Positions 49,885 through 59,113 are shown, counted from the stretch's first letter. The stretch is DNA of 64,000 nucleotides from Marinobacterium marinum (GCF_013868415.1 NZ_JACEMT010000043.1:105723-169722); one strand, 5' to 3'. The notes: a model not told the origin generated them from the letters alone. Numbers and translations are program-made.

Positions 49885-50637
49885 ATGACAAGAATATCCT
49901 CCTTAACTGAACAACTGAAACACCTGGATCGCCAGCCTCGCGTTGCCTTGATAGGGGCCATGGAGCAGGAAGTGGAGCTGCTGAAAAACGGCCTGGAAAA
50001 TCTGCAGACACAAACGCTTTCCGGCTTTGATTTTTACACAGGCACTCTGAATGGTGTCGAGATTGTCCTGCTCAAGTCCGGTATCGGTAAAGTGAATGCC
50101 GCAATCAGTACAACCTTGCTGCTGCAGACTTTTGCACCGGACTGCGTGATCAATACGGGTTCTGCCGGTGGCTTTGATTGTCATTTGAATGTGGGTGATG
50201 TCGTTATCTCCGATGAGGTGCGTCATCACGATGTTGATGTCACGGCGTTTGGCTATGAGCATGGGCAGGTGCCAGGTCTGCCTCCGGCATTTATCGCAGA
50301 CCCTTTGCTGGCCGAGATGGCAGAGGAATGTATAGCGCAGCTGCCGCATACGCATACGGTAAGGGGGCTTATTGCAACGGGTGACAGCTTCATGGACTGC
50401 CCTGATCGAGTGGCGCGCACCCGTGAGCTGTTTCCGACCATGCAGGCCGTGGAAATGGAGGCAGCCGCTATTGCTCAGACCTGCTACCGCTTTAATACGC
50501 CTTTTATTGTGATTCGCGCGCTGTCGGATATTGCCGGCAAGGAATCCAATCAGTCCTTTCAGCAGTTTCTGGAAACTGCTGCGAAGCACTCGGCACAAAT
50601 GGTTATGGCCATTGTTCAACGTATTTCAGAACATTAA
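49885..50637 (+). CDS. mtnN: 5'-methylthioadenosine/S-adenosylhomocysteine nucleosidase
   Basis: 250-residue nucleoside phosphorylase-fold enzyme. IGAMEQEVELL, SGIGKVNAA, ATGDSF, AVEMEAAAIAQ and RALSDIAG carry the binding and catalytic residues. It removes adenine from methylthioadenosine and S-adenosylhomocysteine; the latter product feeds LuxS. The N-terminus is about 20 residues longer than usual. The start lacks a clear ribosome site, but no later start would keep the first strand. Confidence 0.93.
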   Translation: MTRISSLTEQLKHLDRQPRVALIGAMEQEVELLKNGLENLQTQTLSGFDFYTGTLNGVEIVLLKSGIGKVNAAISTTLLLQTFAPDCVINTGSAGGFDCHLNVGDVVISDEVRHHDVDVTAFGYEHGQVPGLPPAFIADPLLAEMAEECIAQLPHTHTVRGLIATGDSFMDCPDRVARTRELFPTMQAVEMEAAAIAQTCYRFNTPFIVIRALSDIAGKESNQSFQQFLETAAKHSAQMVMAIVQRISEH

Positions 50638-50675
50638 GTAGACTCTACAACTCATTGTTTTACCAGGAAGTATAC

Positions 50676-51860
50676 ATGATCAAGTCTTTTCATCCTCCGC
50701 TAAGAACGCTTATGGGCCCCGGTCCTTCTGACGTGCACCCCCGCGTACTTGCTGCCATGGCGCGGCCGACAATCGGTCATCTGGATCCGGCGTTTATCGG
50801 GATGATGGATGAAATCAAACAGCTTCTGCAGTATGCCTTGCGCACGGATAATCCGCTCACAATGCCGGTGTCCGCACCGGGGTCGGCAGGCATGGAGGCT
50901 TGCTTTGTGAATCTTGTCGAGCCCGGCGACAAGGTCATCGTCTGTCAGAATGGCGTTTTTGGCGGTCGCATGAAAGAAAATGTAGAACGCTTTGGCGGCG
51001 TTGCCTTGATGGTTGAGGATGTCTGGGGAACGGCCGTCAGTGTTGACAAGGTTAGAGCCTTGATGGAGCAGCATGATGACATCAAGATACTGGCTTTTGT
51101 GCATGCCGAAACCTCTACGGGGGTGTGCTCGGATGCACAGGCGCTGTGTCGTTTGGCGCGTGATTATGGTTGCTTGACAGTCGTGGATGCCGTGACGTCT
51201 CTGGGCGGCATTCAGCTGGAAGTGGATCAGTGGGGTATTGATGCGCTGTACTCCGGGACCCAGAAGTGCCTGTCGGCCCCGCCGGGGATATCGCCGGTTA
51301 CATTCAGTGAGCGCGCCTTGAGCAAGGTCGGCAAGCGTACCAACCGGATTCCCAGCTGGTTCCTGGATAAGACACTGGTGATGGGTTACTGGGGAGAGGG
51401 GCAGCAGCGGGCCTATCATCATACGGCTCCGGTTAATGCGCTTTATGGCCTGCATGAGGCTCTGGTCATGCTACAGGAAGAGGGTATCGAAAATGCCTGG
51501 CAGCGACATGCGCTGCATCATCAAGCGCTGCGGGACGGCTTGGAGGCCATGGGGCTGAAGATGTCCGTAGCGGCCGATATTCGTCTCCCTCAGTTGAACT
51601 CGGTCAGCATTCCTGAAGGCGTGCGTGAGGCGGAGGTCCGCGGTCATCTGCTGGATGCTTATGGTCTGGAGATCGGTGCCGGTCTGGGCGCGCTGGCAGG
51701 CAAGGTATGGCGTATCGGCCTGATGGGAACGTCCTGTACGCGGCGTCATGTCATGCTATGCCTGGATGCGCTGGAAAATACTTTGATTGAACAGGGGGCT
51801 GATGTTGCCAGTGGTCGCGCTGCGGTAGCGGCTGCCGCCGTATATGCCGGTGCCAAATAA
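50676..51860 (+). CDS. Alanine--glyoxylate-type PLP aminotransferase
   Basis: 394-residue class-V aminotransferase. PLP lysine K197 is in SGTQKCLSAPPG, and AETSTGVCSD and VDAVTSLGG are typical of the serine/alanine:glyoxylate group. The C-terminus has an Ala-rich tail (AVAAAAVYAGAK). It probably forms glycine from glyoxylate. CCAGGAAG precedes the ATG at 50676. A beta-hydroxyacid dehydrogenase follows after 35 bp. Serine--glyoxylate or PucG-type activity is an alternative. Confidence 0.85.
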   Translation: MIKSFHPPLRTLMGPGPSDVHPRVLAAMARPTIGHLDPAFIGMMDEIKQLLQYALRTDNPLTMPVSAPGSAGMEACFVNLVEPGDKVIVCQNGVFGGRMKENVERFGGVALMVEDVWGTAVSVDKVRALMEQHDDIKILAFVHAETSTGVCSDAQALCRLARDYGCLTVVDAVTSLGGIQLEVDQWGIDALYSGTQKCLSAPPGISPVTFSERALSKVGKRTNRIPSWFLDKTLVMGYWGEGQQRAYHHTAPVNALYGLHEALVMLQEEGIENAWQRHALHHQALRDGLEAMGLKMSVAADIRLPQLNSVSIPEGVREAEVRGHLLDAYGLEIGAGLGALAGKVWRIGLMGTSCTRRHVMLCLDALENTLIEQGADVASGRAAVAAAAVYAGAK

Positions 51861-51895
51861 AGCATAATAAGAAGTCGGTTTGCAGGAGGTTGCGT

Positions 51896-52768
51896 ATGGC
51901 TAAGGTTGCATTTATCGGTTTGGGGGTTATGGGATTCCCAATGGCCGGACATCTGGCACGTGCCGGACATGAGGTATGTGTTTACAACCGTACACATGAA
52001 AAAGCGCAGCGTTGGGTGCAAGAGCATGCCGGGGCCTTGGCGGCAACACCTGCAGACGCAGCTCAGGGTGCCGACTTCGTCTTTACCTGTGTCGGCAATG
52101 ATGGTGATTTACTGGAAGTAACCAACAGTCCGCAGGGTGTGCTTGCCGGCATGAAAAGCGGGAGTTTGCTGATTGATCATACGACGGCTTCTGCCGATGT
52201 GGCACGCACGCTTGACAGCTTGTCCCGTGACCGGGGAATCGGTTTTCTGGATGCGCCAGTATCCGGAGGGCAGGCGGGTGCTGAAGGCGGTGTTTTGAGC
52301 ATCATGATTGGTGGTGCGGATGTCGATTACCAGCGAGCGGCCCCCGTGCTTGAGGCTTATGCGCGGTCGCAGAAGCTGCTCGGGCCTGCAGGTAGTGGCC
52401 AGCTGGCAAAAATGGTCAATCAGATCGCTATTGCCGGGCTGGTTCAGGGTCTGGCTGAAGCGGTTCATTTTGTACAGCGTTCGGGCCTGGACGGGGAGGC
52501 AGTGTTTGATGTGATTCAGCATGGTGCTGCAGGCTCCTGGCAGATGGTCAATCGACATCAAACCATGTTGGAAAACAAGTATGACTTTGGCTTTGCGGTT
52601 GACTGGATGCGCAAGGATCTCCAAATCGCATTGAACGAGGCGCGCAACAATGGTGCCCGGTTGCCCGTGACCGCGCTGGTGGATCAGTTTTACGCGGATG
52701 TTCAAGCGGAAGGCGGTGGTCGTCTGGATACTTCCAGTCTTTTGAAAAGGCTTGAGAAAGAGGGGTAA
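51896..52768 (+). CDS. NAD(P)-dependent beta-hydroxyacid dehydrogenase
   Basis: 290-residue member of the 3-hydroxyisobutyrate/tartronate-semialdehyde reductase family. Rossmann motif IGLGVMGFPMAGHL, substrate motif DAPVSGGQAGAEGG, catalytic lysine in GQLAKMVNQ. GGAGG 6 bp before the ATG fixes the start. The pairing with a glyoxylate aminotransferase suggests tartronate semialdehyde or serine as substrate, but 3-hydroxyisobutyrate cannot be ruled out. Confidence 0.85.
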   Translation: MAKVAFIGLGVMGFPMAGHLARAGHEVCVYNRTHEKAQRWVQEHAGALAATPADAAQGADFVFTCVGNDGDLLEVTNSPQGVLAGMKSGSLLIDHTTASADVARTLDSLSRDRGIGFLDAPVSGGQAGAEGGVLSIMIGGADVDYQRAAPVLEAYARSQKLLGPAGSGQLAKMVNQIAIAGLVQGLAEAVHFVQRSGLDGEAVFDVIQHGAAGSWQMVNRHQTMLENKYDFGFAVDWMRKDLQIALNEARNNGARLPVTALVDQFYADVQAEGGGRLDTSSLLKRLEKEG

Positions 52769-52829
52769 AGCTCCGATAATGCTGCCTTTTGTGTATCCTG
52801 ATTAGAATGATTACAACAGAGGTAGTTCT

Positions 52830-52973
52830 ATGTTTGATATCGACAAGTACAGCATGATCTCTTTTGCTCCCAGCGTCCTGATTGTTGCTGCCATGCTCGT
52901 AATCAGTTTCTTCGGCCTGCGTTTCATGAAGCGTGAGATTGCCAAGGATGCCGCCAAGGCGGAGCAGAAGTAA
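52830..52973 (+). CDS. Small single-pass membrane protein (47 aa), unknown function
   Basis: 47 codons: a short polar start (MFDIDKYSM), one hydrophobic helix (FAPSVLIVAAMLVISFFGL), then a strongly charged tail rich in Lys and Ala (KREIAKDAAKAEQK). AGAGG lies 6-10 bp before the ATG. It lies between the dehydrogenase and another small unknown gene. The topology predicts a cytoplasmic basic tail. I do not recognise the family. Confidence 0.6.
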   Translation: MFDIDKYSMISFAPSVLIVAAMLVISFFGLRFMKREIAKDAAKAEQK

Positions 52974-53035
52974 GTGTGTCCCGTGCCGGAGCCTGCTCCG
53001 GCATGTATTTTGTACTATCGCGCTCAGGAGTAGTT

Positions 53036-53350
53036 ATGACAGTGAATAGCCGATCCAGACTGGGGTCTGCCGCTCAATATGCTGAAAAGGAGCGCCACCC
53101 TCTGCTGTCGGATAACGATATCAATACCATTCTCGTCAATGGTGCCCAAATCTCGTTGAGCAAGCTCAAGCGTGCACAGTCATTTGATGCGAGGCTGTAT
53201 TATTACGCGGAAATCGGTGTGTACCTGGAAGTATCCTTGTCCCGCGGCGCCGGGATTCTGGATGCCACGCGTGAGCAGTTGCAGCGCATTCATACGGAAG
53301 CTACGCACCTGCATATGGATGCCAACAAGACCCTGAATGCCGTGGGTTGA
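53036..53350 (+). CDS. Conserved-looking hypothetical protein (104 aa)
   Basis: Soluble protein, 104 residues, beginning MTVNSRSRLGSAAQYAEKER. AGGAG lies 6 bp before the ATG, so it is likely to be translated. Predicted mainly helical, with SDNDINTILVNGAQISLSKLKR in the middle and no known motif. Its end approaches or overlaps uvrC depending on the uvrC start. Confidence 0.65.
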   Translation: MTVNSRSRLGSAAQYAEKERHPLLSDNDINTILVNGAQISLSKLKRAQSFDARLYYYAEIGVYLEVSLSRGAGILDATREQLQRIHTEATHLHMDANKTLNAVG

Positions 53351-53372
53351 ACCGCGCAACCAAGCTGCTTTT

Positions 53373-55196
53373 GTGACTGAATTCGATAGTAAAGCATTCC
53401 TGCAGGGGCTGACTCGCCGTCCGGGCATTTATCAGATGTACGGCGAGGCCGACGATATTTTGTATGTCGGGAAGGCCAAAAATCTGCGCAATCGTGTCAG
53501 CAGTTATTTCCGCTCCAGTGGCTTAAGCGCCAAAACCCAGGCTTTGGTCGCGCGGATTCGGCGCATAGAAGTCACGGTGACCGGCAGCGAAACCGAAGCC
53601 TTGCTGCTGGAGCAAAACCTGATCAAGCAGCAGCGCCCGCCGTACAATATTCTGCTGCGGGATGACAAATCCTACCCCTATATATTTGTTTCCGATCGGG
53701 ACAACTATCCGGCTATCCGTTTTTTGCGCGGTTCCGGGCGTAAAAAAGGGCGCTATTTTGGCCCCTACCCCAGTTCGGGAGCGGTGCGTGAAAGTCTTAA
53801 TCTGTTGCAGAAAATCTTCCGCATCCGCCAGTGCGAAGACAGCTTTTTCCGGAACCGCTCACGCCCCTGTCTGCAGTATCAGATCAAGCGTTGTACAGCC
53901 CCTTGTGTCGATCTTATCCCGGAGCATGAATATCGCCAGGATGTGAATAACGCCATGCTGTTTCTGGAGGGGCGGAGTCGGGATATTCTGGAGTCATTGG
54001 CAACAGAGATGGATGATGCCTCGCAGCGTCTGGAGTTTGAACGAGCGGCCAGATTGCGAGATCAGATCAGCGTCCTGCGGCAGGTGCAGGAGCAGCAGTA
54101 CGTCTCCGGCCAGGCGGGGGATGCGGATGTCTTTGGCTGTGCTGTACAGCCGGGCGGAGTTTCAGTGCACGCGCTTTTTGTACGTGACGGGCGTGTCATT
54201 GGCAGCAAGGCTTACCATCCCAGGGTTTCCATTGAAGACTCGGCGGAAGAGGTGCTGGCTGCCTTTGTCGCGCAGTATTACCTGTCAGGCCCAAGGGAAA
54301 TTCCGCCTGTAGTGATTACCGCCGTGGCAATCCCTGATGCTGAATGTGTCAGGGAGGCGCTGGAGCACAAGCGAGGCCGGAAGGTGGCGATTCAGCACAG
54401 CGTGCGTGCCGAGCGTGCGGGGTGGCAGCGGCTGGCTCAGAGTAACGCCGAACAGCAGCTCAGCAGCTATCTGGCCAGCAAGCAGAATGTGTATAACCGT
54501 TTCCTGAGCTTGCAGGAGGCGCTTTCTCTGGACTATGTCCCTGCACGGCTGGAGTGTTTTGATATCAGTCACAGCTCAGGGGAAGCAACCGTTGCTTCCT
54601 GTGTTGTATTTGATCGAGAAGGACCTAAAAAGTCAGACTATCGTCGCTTCAATATTGAGGGTATTACGCCGGGAGATGATTATGCAGCCATGCATCAAGC
54701 TCTGACGCGGCGTTATACTAGGGTCAAGAAAGGGGAGGGTGCTCTGCCCGATCTGTTGGTTATCGATGGTGGTAAGGGGCAGGTCGCCCAAGCGCTGGCG
54801 GTGCTTGAGGAGTTACAAATCACGGAAGTAACCGTTATCGGTGTAGCCAAGGGGCCTACCCGAAAGGCGGGCTTCGAGATGCTGGTGATGGGCAATACCG
54901 GTGAGGAGAGTATTCTTGCCTCGGATTCGCCGGCCTTGCACCTGTTGCAGCATATTCGAGATGAGTCGCACAGGTTTGCGATTGCGGGGCATCGAGCCCA
55001 GCGAGGCAAGGCGCGGCGCAAGTCGAAATTGGAGGAGATCCCTGGCGTAGGTCCCAAGCGCCGGCGAGAGCTGCTTCGTCACTTTGGCGGATTCGCTGAA
55101 GTGGAACGTGCCAGTATTGAAGAAATTGCCAAAGTCTCTAGTATAAGCCGGACGTTAGCGCAGGAAATATATGCAGCGCTCCATCCTGAAAGTTGA
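53373..55196 (+). CDS. uvrC: Excinuclease ABC subunit C
   Basis: 607-residue nucleotide-excision repair nuclease. GIY-YIG domain near residue 20 (PGIYQMYG, ILYVGKAKNL) for the 3' cut, UVR domain at about 200-240, RNase H-like domain (FDISHSSGE, VIDGGKGQ) for the 5' cut, and C-terminal helix-hairpin-helix (IPGVGPKRRRELLRHFGG). GTG at 53373 aligns with known N-termini; an ATG at 53337 would add 12 residues. pgsA follows, as in Pseudomonas, but gacA is not upstream. Confidence 0.95.
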   Translation: MTEFDSKAFLQGLTRRPGIYQMYGEADDILYVGKAKNLRNRVSSYFRSSGLSAKTQALVARIRRIEVTVTGSETEALLLEQNLIKQQRPPYNILLRDDKSYPYIFVSDRDNYPAIRFLRGSGRKKGRYFGPYPSSGAVRESLNLLQKIFRIRQCEDSFFRNRSRPCLQYQIKRCTAPCVDLIPEHEYRQDVNNAMLFLEGRSRDILESLATEMDDASQRLEFERAARLRDQISVLRQVQEQQYVSGQAGDADVFGCAVQPGGVSVHALFVRDGRVIGSKAYHPRVSIEDSAEEVLAAFVAQYYLSGPREIPPVVITAVAIPDAECVREALEHKRGRKVAIQHSVRAERAGWQRLAQSNAEQQLSSYLASKQNVYNRFLSLQEALSLDYVPARLECFDISHSSGEATVASCVVFDREGPKKSDYRRFNIEGITPGDDYAAMHQALTRRYTRVKKGEGALPDLLVIDGGKGQVAQALAVLEELQITEVTVIGVAKGPTRKAGFEMLVMGNTGEESILASDSPALHLLQHIRDESHRFAIAGHRAQRGKARRKSKLEEIPGVGPKRRRELLRHFGGFAEVERASIEEIAKVSSISRTLAQEIYAALHPES

Positions 55197-55219
55197 CCAA
55201 GATGTAACGGGATCCTCTT

Positions 55220-55777
55220 TTGCACACAATCAAAATACCCAATCTGCTTACGCTGCTGCGTATCATCCTGATACCGGTTTTCCTGCTGGTGTATTACTTG
55301 CCCTATGAATGGGCGCCCTGGTTGGCGTCCGGGATCTTTGGTTTGGCCGCTGTTACCGACTGGTTTGATGGGTATCTGGCGCGCCGCCTGGATCAGAGTT
55401 CTCCGTTTGGTGCTTTTCTGGACCCGGTAGCCGATAAGTTGATGGTTGCTGCAGCCTTGGTGCTCCTGGTCGAGGCGTTTGCTTCGCCGCTGATAACGGT
55501 CCCGGCCGTGATCATCATTGGGCGAGAAATCGTGATTTCTGCCTTGAGGGAGTGGATGGCCGAACTGGGCAAACGTGCAAGCGTGGCCGTTTCATCCATC
55601 GGTAAAATCAAAACGGCTTTGCAGATGCTGTCGATCCTGATCCTGATTGCGGCCCCCTTGTATTCGGCTTTATCCTGGGCGGGCGTCGTGGCCTTGTATG
55701 GTGCAGCAATACTCACGCTCTGGTCGATGTTGTTATATTTGCGTGCGGCATGGCCCTATCTGAGCGAAGATATTTAG
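55220..55777 (+). CDS. pgsA: CDP-diacylglycerol--glycerol-3-phosphate phosphatidyltransferase
   Basis: 185-residue membrane enzyme of the CDP-alcohol phosphatidyltransferase family. [19 protein letters not shown] followed by PVAD matches the DGx2ARx8Gx3Dx3D signature. It makes phosphatidylglycerol-phosphate. Start is TTG, 23 bp after uvrC; no ATG lies near. tRNA genes follow. Confidence 0.93.
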   Translation: MHTIKIPNLLTLLRIILIPVFLLVYYLPYEWAPWLASGIFGLAAVTDWFDGYLARRLDQSSPFGAFLDPVADKLMVAAALVLLVEAFASPLITVPAVIIIGREIVISALREWMAELGKRASVAVSSIGKIKTALQMLSILILIAAPLYSALSWAGVVALYGAAILTLWSMLLYLRAAWPYLSEDI

Positions 55778-55828
55778 CCTAAGTGGTTAATTTTTAAGCA
55801 GTTTATGGGTTATTTATTTGAAAAAGTA

Positions 55829-55856
55829 TTGACACTCAGAGCTGCTTCTATATAAT
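55829..55856 (+). promoter_or_regulatory. Consensus sigma-70 promoter of first tRNA-Gly/Cys pair
   Basis: TTGACA (55829-55834), 16-bp spacer, TATAAT (55851-55856); both boxes match consensus exactly. The tRNA begins 20 bp later. Confidence 0.88.
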
Positions 55857-55875
55857 ACGCTTCATTGTTGAGGAC

Positions 55876-55951
<76 letters not shown>

Positions 55952-55968
55952 ATTCTCAACAATTGTGA

Positions 55969-56042
55969 GGCTGGATGGCAGAGTGGTCATGCAGCGGACT
56001 GCAACTCCGTGTACGCCGGTTCGATTCCGACTCCAGCCTCCA
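55969..56042 (+). tRNA. tRNA-Cys (anticodon GCA), copy 1
   Basis: 74 nt. Acceptor GGCTGGA / TCCAGCC, anticodon GCA in ACTGCAACT, T arm CGGTTCGATTCCG, CCA encoded. Seventeen bases after tRNA-Gly, so in one transcript. Confidence 0.97.
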
Positions 56043-56192
56043 TTCACTCCTTGAAGTATTCTTGTTATTTTCCAACTCTATCTACACTCTTCAAGCATGC
56101 GTATCGTGTATCTAATGGGTATCCATTTGGATCAGATGTTGCCGTTTGTGCGGACAGGGTTCGGTTATCTGCTTGATAACACAATATTTTTA

Positions 56193-56220
56193 TTGACACC
56201 CTTGGTGAAATCATTATAAT
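56193..56220 (+). promoter_or_regulatory. Consensus sigma-70 promoter of second tRNA-Gly/Cys pair
   Basis: TTGACA (56193-56198), 16-bp spacer, TATAAT (56215-56220). The spacer differs from that of the first promoter, although spacing is identical. Confidence 0.88.
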
Positions 56221-56239
56221 TCTCGCCACTGTTGAGGAT

Positions 56240-56315
<76 letters not shown>

Positions 56316-56332
56316 ATTCTCAACATTTGTGA

Positions 56333-56406
56333 GGCTGGATGGCAGAGTGGTCATGCAGCGGACTGCAACTCCGTGTACGCCGGTTCGATTCCGACTCCAG
56401 CCTCCA
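56333..56406 (+). tRNA. tRNA-Cys (anticodon GCA), copy 2
   Basis: 74 nt, identical to copy 1, with CCA encoded. Confidence 0.97.
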
Positions 56407-56524
56407 TTCACTCCATAAGTGCCCATCCCTTATTTGCTTAACCTCATTCCGCTTTGTCAGGCTATCTTTAAACTCAATAAAGATATTCCATGTCAATGCT
56501 CGCCAGCAATCTTTGTGAAGCATC

Positions 56525-56548
56525 AAAAAAGGGCGCCCTTGAGCACCC
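56525..56548 (-). terminator. Terminator of the YicG-like gene
   Basis: Minus strand GGGTGC-TCAAGG-GCGCCC followed by six T residues, 25 bp after the stop codon. Confidence 0.8.
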
Positions 56549-56572
56549 CTTTCCACATGTTGCGTTTTATAT

Positions 56573-57190
56573 CTATTTCCAGCGATCAGGCTCGTAGTGA
56601 AAGGTGGGGAGTGACCAGTGCCAGTATATGGCAGCCAATCGTACGCTCAGCCCCAGAGCAAAGGATGCGATTAAATTAAGATCCTGGTCGACTCCCATGG
56701 AGTTGAGTTGCAGGTAGAACAAGGCCACGAGCAGAGAAACGCTGGCATACAGCTCATGTCTGAATACGACTGGAACGCGCTGGCAGAGAATGTCACGGAG
56801 AATGCCACCGAATATTCCGGTGATCATGCCTGCCATGACAACAACGGCGATATTGTATTCAAGTGCGAGTGCAACATTGCAGCCGATGATTGTGAAGGCA
56901 ATCAGGCCCATTGCATCAAGCAGCAGAAACAACTTGTGCAGGTGGTGCATGAAGCGGGCGATCACAATGGTCAGCAAGCCGGCCGATACAGTGAGGTAGA
57001 TGTAGGAGGGGTGTTGGGTCCAGGAGACGGGGAAATTGCCCAGCAGGATGTCGCGTATGGTCCCACCGCCAAGTGCGGTAATAAACGCGATGACACCTAC
57101 GCCGAAAATGTCCATGTTGCGCCGCCCTGCGGCCAGGGCGCCAGACATGCCTTCAGCAATGATGGCGATAATATAGATATAAGTGAGCAC
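56573..57190 (-). CDS. yicG: YicG/TRIC-type membrane protein, probable glycine transporter
   Basis: 205-residue UPF0126 protein with seven hydrophobic helices in two repeats. ITALGGGTIRDILLG and GGILRDILCQRVP are the repeated Gly-rich signature. The family is linked to glycine transport and to trimeric cation channels. GTG start with GGGAGG 7 bp upstream. A tandem glycine riboswitch precedes it, so expression should respond to glycine. Two tRNA-Gly genes lie just beyond its terminator on the other strand. Confidence 0.88.
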   Translation of the reverse strand: MLTYIYIIAIIAEGMSGALAAGRRNMDIFGVGVIAFITALGGGTIRDILLGNFPVSWTQHPSYIYLTVSAGLLTIVIARFMHHLHKLFLLLDAMGLIAFTIIGCNVALALEYNIAVVVMAGMITGIFGGILRDILCQRVPVVFRHELYASVSLLVALFYLQLNSMGVDQDLNLIASFALGLSVRLAAIYWHWSLPTFHYEPDRWK

Positions 57191-57217
57191 GAAGATACCT
57201 CCCTTTCGGGGTCGGTT

Positions 57218-57407
57218 TCGTCTCTCCCTCTGTCCCGGTTACCTGAGAGTTTGTGCGGCCAAGGCCGCTTTGCCCCTTCGGTGGGTTGGTCATTAGCCAA
57301 CCTCTCTCCAGTCGACGCTTATGGATTGAGTTCGCAGTACATGTGCCTGAGCGATTATGGGAGTTTGCGCCTTCGGCGGGACCGGTACGTCATGATCCTC
57401 TCTCCTG
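57218..57407 (-). promoter_or_regulatory. Tandem glycine riboswitch
   Basis: On the minus strand two aptamers follow each other. The first begins GGAGAGAGGATCATGACG and has CGCCGAAGGCGCAAACTC with CTCAGGCA. The second begins GGAGAGAGGTTGGC and has CACCGAAGGGGCAAAGC with ACTCTCAGGTAACCGGGACAGAG. These are the conserved glycine-aptamer cores. Downstream, CCC-CGAAA-GGG covers the GGGAGG ribosome site of yicG and could be the expression platform. The usual response is ON with glycine, but this was not tested. Confidence 0.93.
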
Positions 57408-57458
57408 CGAGGGCGGGATTATAGTCGCAAAGGCCATTTTGACCAATAGATAAAAAGT

Positions 57459-57698
57459 TTAGGTGCGGCGCTTGATATCTTTCATGAGTCCGCTGAGGTC
57501 GAGGCCTGTATTGGCAGCGAGTGCGTCCAGATCGTGGTAGGAAGGAGGGTGTTTGGAGCGGGTCTTTTGCTGCTGTGTCTGTTTTTCCCGTTCTTCCTGC
57601 TGTTGCTTGAGAAGGGCTTCGAGTTTGAGCTTGATGCTTTCTAATTGCTCGAGTTCTAGGCTCATCAAGAAAGCATGGATATCAGCACTATCGGTCAT
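57459..57698 (-). CDS. Small coiled-coil protein (79 aa), unknown
   Basis: 79 residues. A helical heptad-like segment LEQLESIKLKLEALLKQQQE, a Gln/Lys-rich linker, then a short C-terminal part (LDALAANTGLDLSGLMKDIK). It looks like a dimerising protein; a remote resemblance to H-NS-type N-termini is possible, but there is no DNA-binding motif that I recognise. It stands alone between the riboswitch and tRNA-Leu. Confidence 0.55.
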   Translation of the reverse strand: MTDSADIHAFLMSLELEQLESIKLKLEALLKQQQEEREKQTQQQKTRSKHPPSYHDLDALAANTGLDLSGLMKDIKRRT

Positions 57699-57796
57699 GT
57701 GTGTGAACCTGGTGGCAGGTTATTGGCAATAAAGATAGATACAAAAACACTTATAGCATTACCGGCTAAATAGCGTTATCTGTGTTGAATATATAT

Positions 57797-57882
57797 TGGT
57801 GCCCGGAACCGGACTCGAACCGGTACAGCCAAAGGCCGAGGGATTTTAAATCCCTTGTGTCTACCAATTTCACCATCCGGGC
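57797..57882 (-). tRNA. tRNA-Leu (anticodon TAA)
   Basis: 86-nt class-II tRNA. Acceptor GCCCGGA / TCCGGGC, anticodon TAA in ATTTAAAAT, long variable arm CTCGGCCTTTGGCTG, T arm CGGTTCGAGTCCG, CCA encoded. Confidence 0.96.
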
Positions 57883-57928
57883 GGAAGGGGGCTCATAAAA
57901 AGCAGGTAAGCTTTTTAATCAATGTGTT

Positions 57929-57981
57929 AAGCGCGCATTCTGACTTTTCGGTAACGGAAAGTCAATGGAAAATGCGCGCTT
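57929..57981. terminator. Long hairpin downstream of gap
   Basis: Outer stem AAGCGCGCATT / AATGCGCGCTT and inner stem TGACTTT / AAAGTCA. Positioned right after the gap stop codon on the minus strand, though the best T run is on the plus strand. Likely bidirectional. Confidence 0.65.
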
Positions 57982-57988
57982 TTGTCAG

Positions 57989-58993
57989 TTACAACCGTGC
58001 CATGCAGGCCGCGGTATCCAGCATTCTGTTCGAAAACCCCCATTCATTGTCATACCAGGCAAAGACCTTGACCATCGATCCATTTACATGGGTTTGCAGA
58101 CCGTCGAATATGCAAGAAGCGCTGTGGTGATTGAAATCCACGGAGACCAGAGGCGTTTCATTATATTCGATAATATTACGCATTCGGTCTTCAGCGGCAC
58201 CTTTCGCAAGTTCATTCACTTCGTTGACCGATGTTTCTCGTCCGGCAGTAAAGGTCAGATCGACCAGTGAGACGTTGGCTGTAGGTACTCGCACCGCCAG
58301 GCCAGAAAGACGGCCGTCCAGTTCAGGCAGTACCAGGCCAACCGCCTTGGCGGCTCCGGTTTTGGTTGGGATCATCGAAAGCGCAGCGGCTCGCGCGCGG
58401 TACAGATCCGTATGATAAACGTCTGTCAGGTGCTGGTCATTGGTATAAGCGTGAATCGTTGTCATCAGCCCTTGTGTAATGCCGATGCTGTCATTCAGCA
58501 CCTTGGCCATGGGTGCCAGGCAGTTCGTGGTGCAAGAAGCGTTTGAAACAATCCGGTCTTCTGCCGTCAGCGTGGTTTCGTTGACGCCATAGACAATAGT
58601 GGCATCTGCCTCTTTTGCCGGGGCTGAAACCAGAACCTTGCGCGCGCCTTGCTGCAAATGGACTGCGGCCTGTTCACGAGTGGTAAATCGACCGGTGCAC
58701 TCAAGCACTATATCAACATTGAGATCACGCCAGGGCAGGGCGTGAGGGTCGGGTTCCTGTAACAGCGGAATTCGGTAGTCGCCGACAGAAAGGTGGCCAT
58801 CGTCCGTGCTCACGGGCCACATGAAGCGTCCATGGACCGAGTCGAACTGGGTCAGGTGGGCGCTAATAGCACCATCGCCCAGGTCGTTAATGGCGACAAT
58901 CTCAAATTCATCCTGACGCCCGCTTTCAAACAGGGCGCGCAAAATATTGCGGCCGATACGGCCATAACCGTTAATTGCGATTTTAATCGGCAT
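57989..58993 (-). CDS. gap: Glyceraldehyde-3-phosphate dehydrogenase, type I
   Basis: 334-residue GAPDH. NAD motif [10 protein letters not shown], catalytic C154 in [12 protein letters not shown], and [12 protein letters not shown] at the C-terminus. Closest in character to Pseudomonas GapA; erythrose-4-phosphate dehydrogenase (Epd) is less likely given the sequence around the active site. GGAG 8 bp before the ATG at 58993 fixes the start over an ATG six bases upstream. Monocistronic. Confidence 0.92.
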   Translation of the reverse strand: MPIKIAINGYGRIGRNILRALFESGRQDEFEIVAINDLGDGAISAHLTQFDSVHGRFMWPVSTDDGHLSVGDYRIPLLQEPDPHALPWRDLNVDIVLECTGRFTTREQAAVHLQQGARKVLVSAPAKEADATIVYGVNETTLTAEDRIVSNASCTTNCLAPMAKVLNDSIGITQGLMTTIHAYTNDQHLTDVYHTDLYRARAAALSMIPTKTGAAKAVGLVLPELDGRLSGLAVRVPTANVSLVDLTFTAGRETSVNEVNELAKGAAEDRMRNIIEYNETPLVSVDFNHHSASCIFDGLQTHVNGSMVKVFAWYDNEWGFSNRMLDTAACMARL

Positions 58994-59113
58994 CTGCATT
59001 CTCCTTTGCCACTTTACCGTCATATTAGATGAAAACGGATCTCAGGGAAGCCTTTCTGGGAAGATGGCTTGCGTGAAAGTAAAATCAAGCGTTTAATGCA
59101 GCAATAACGGCGT

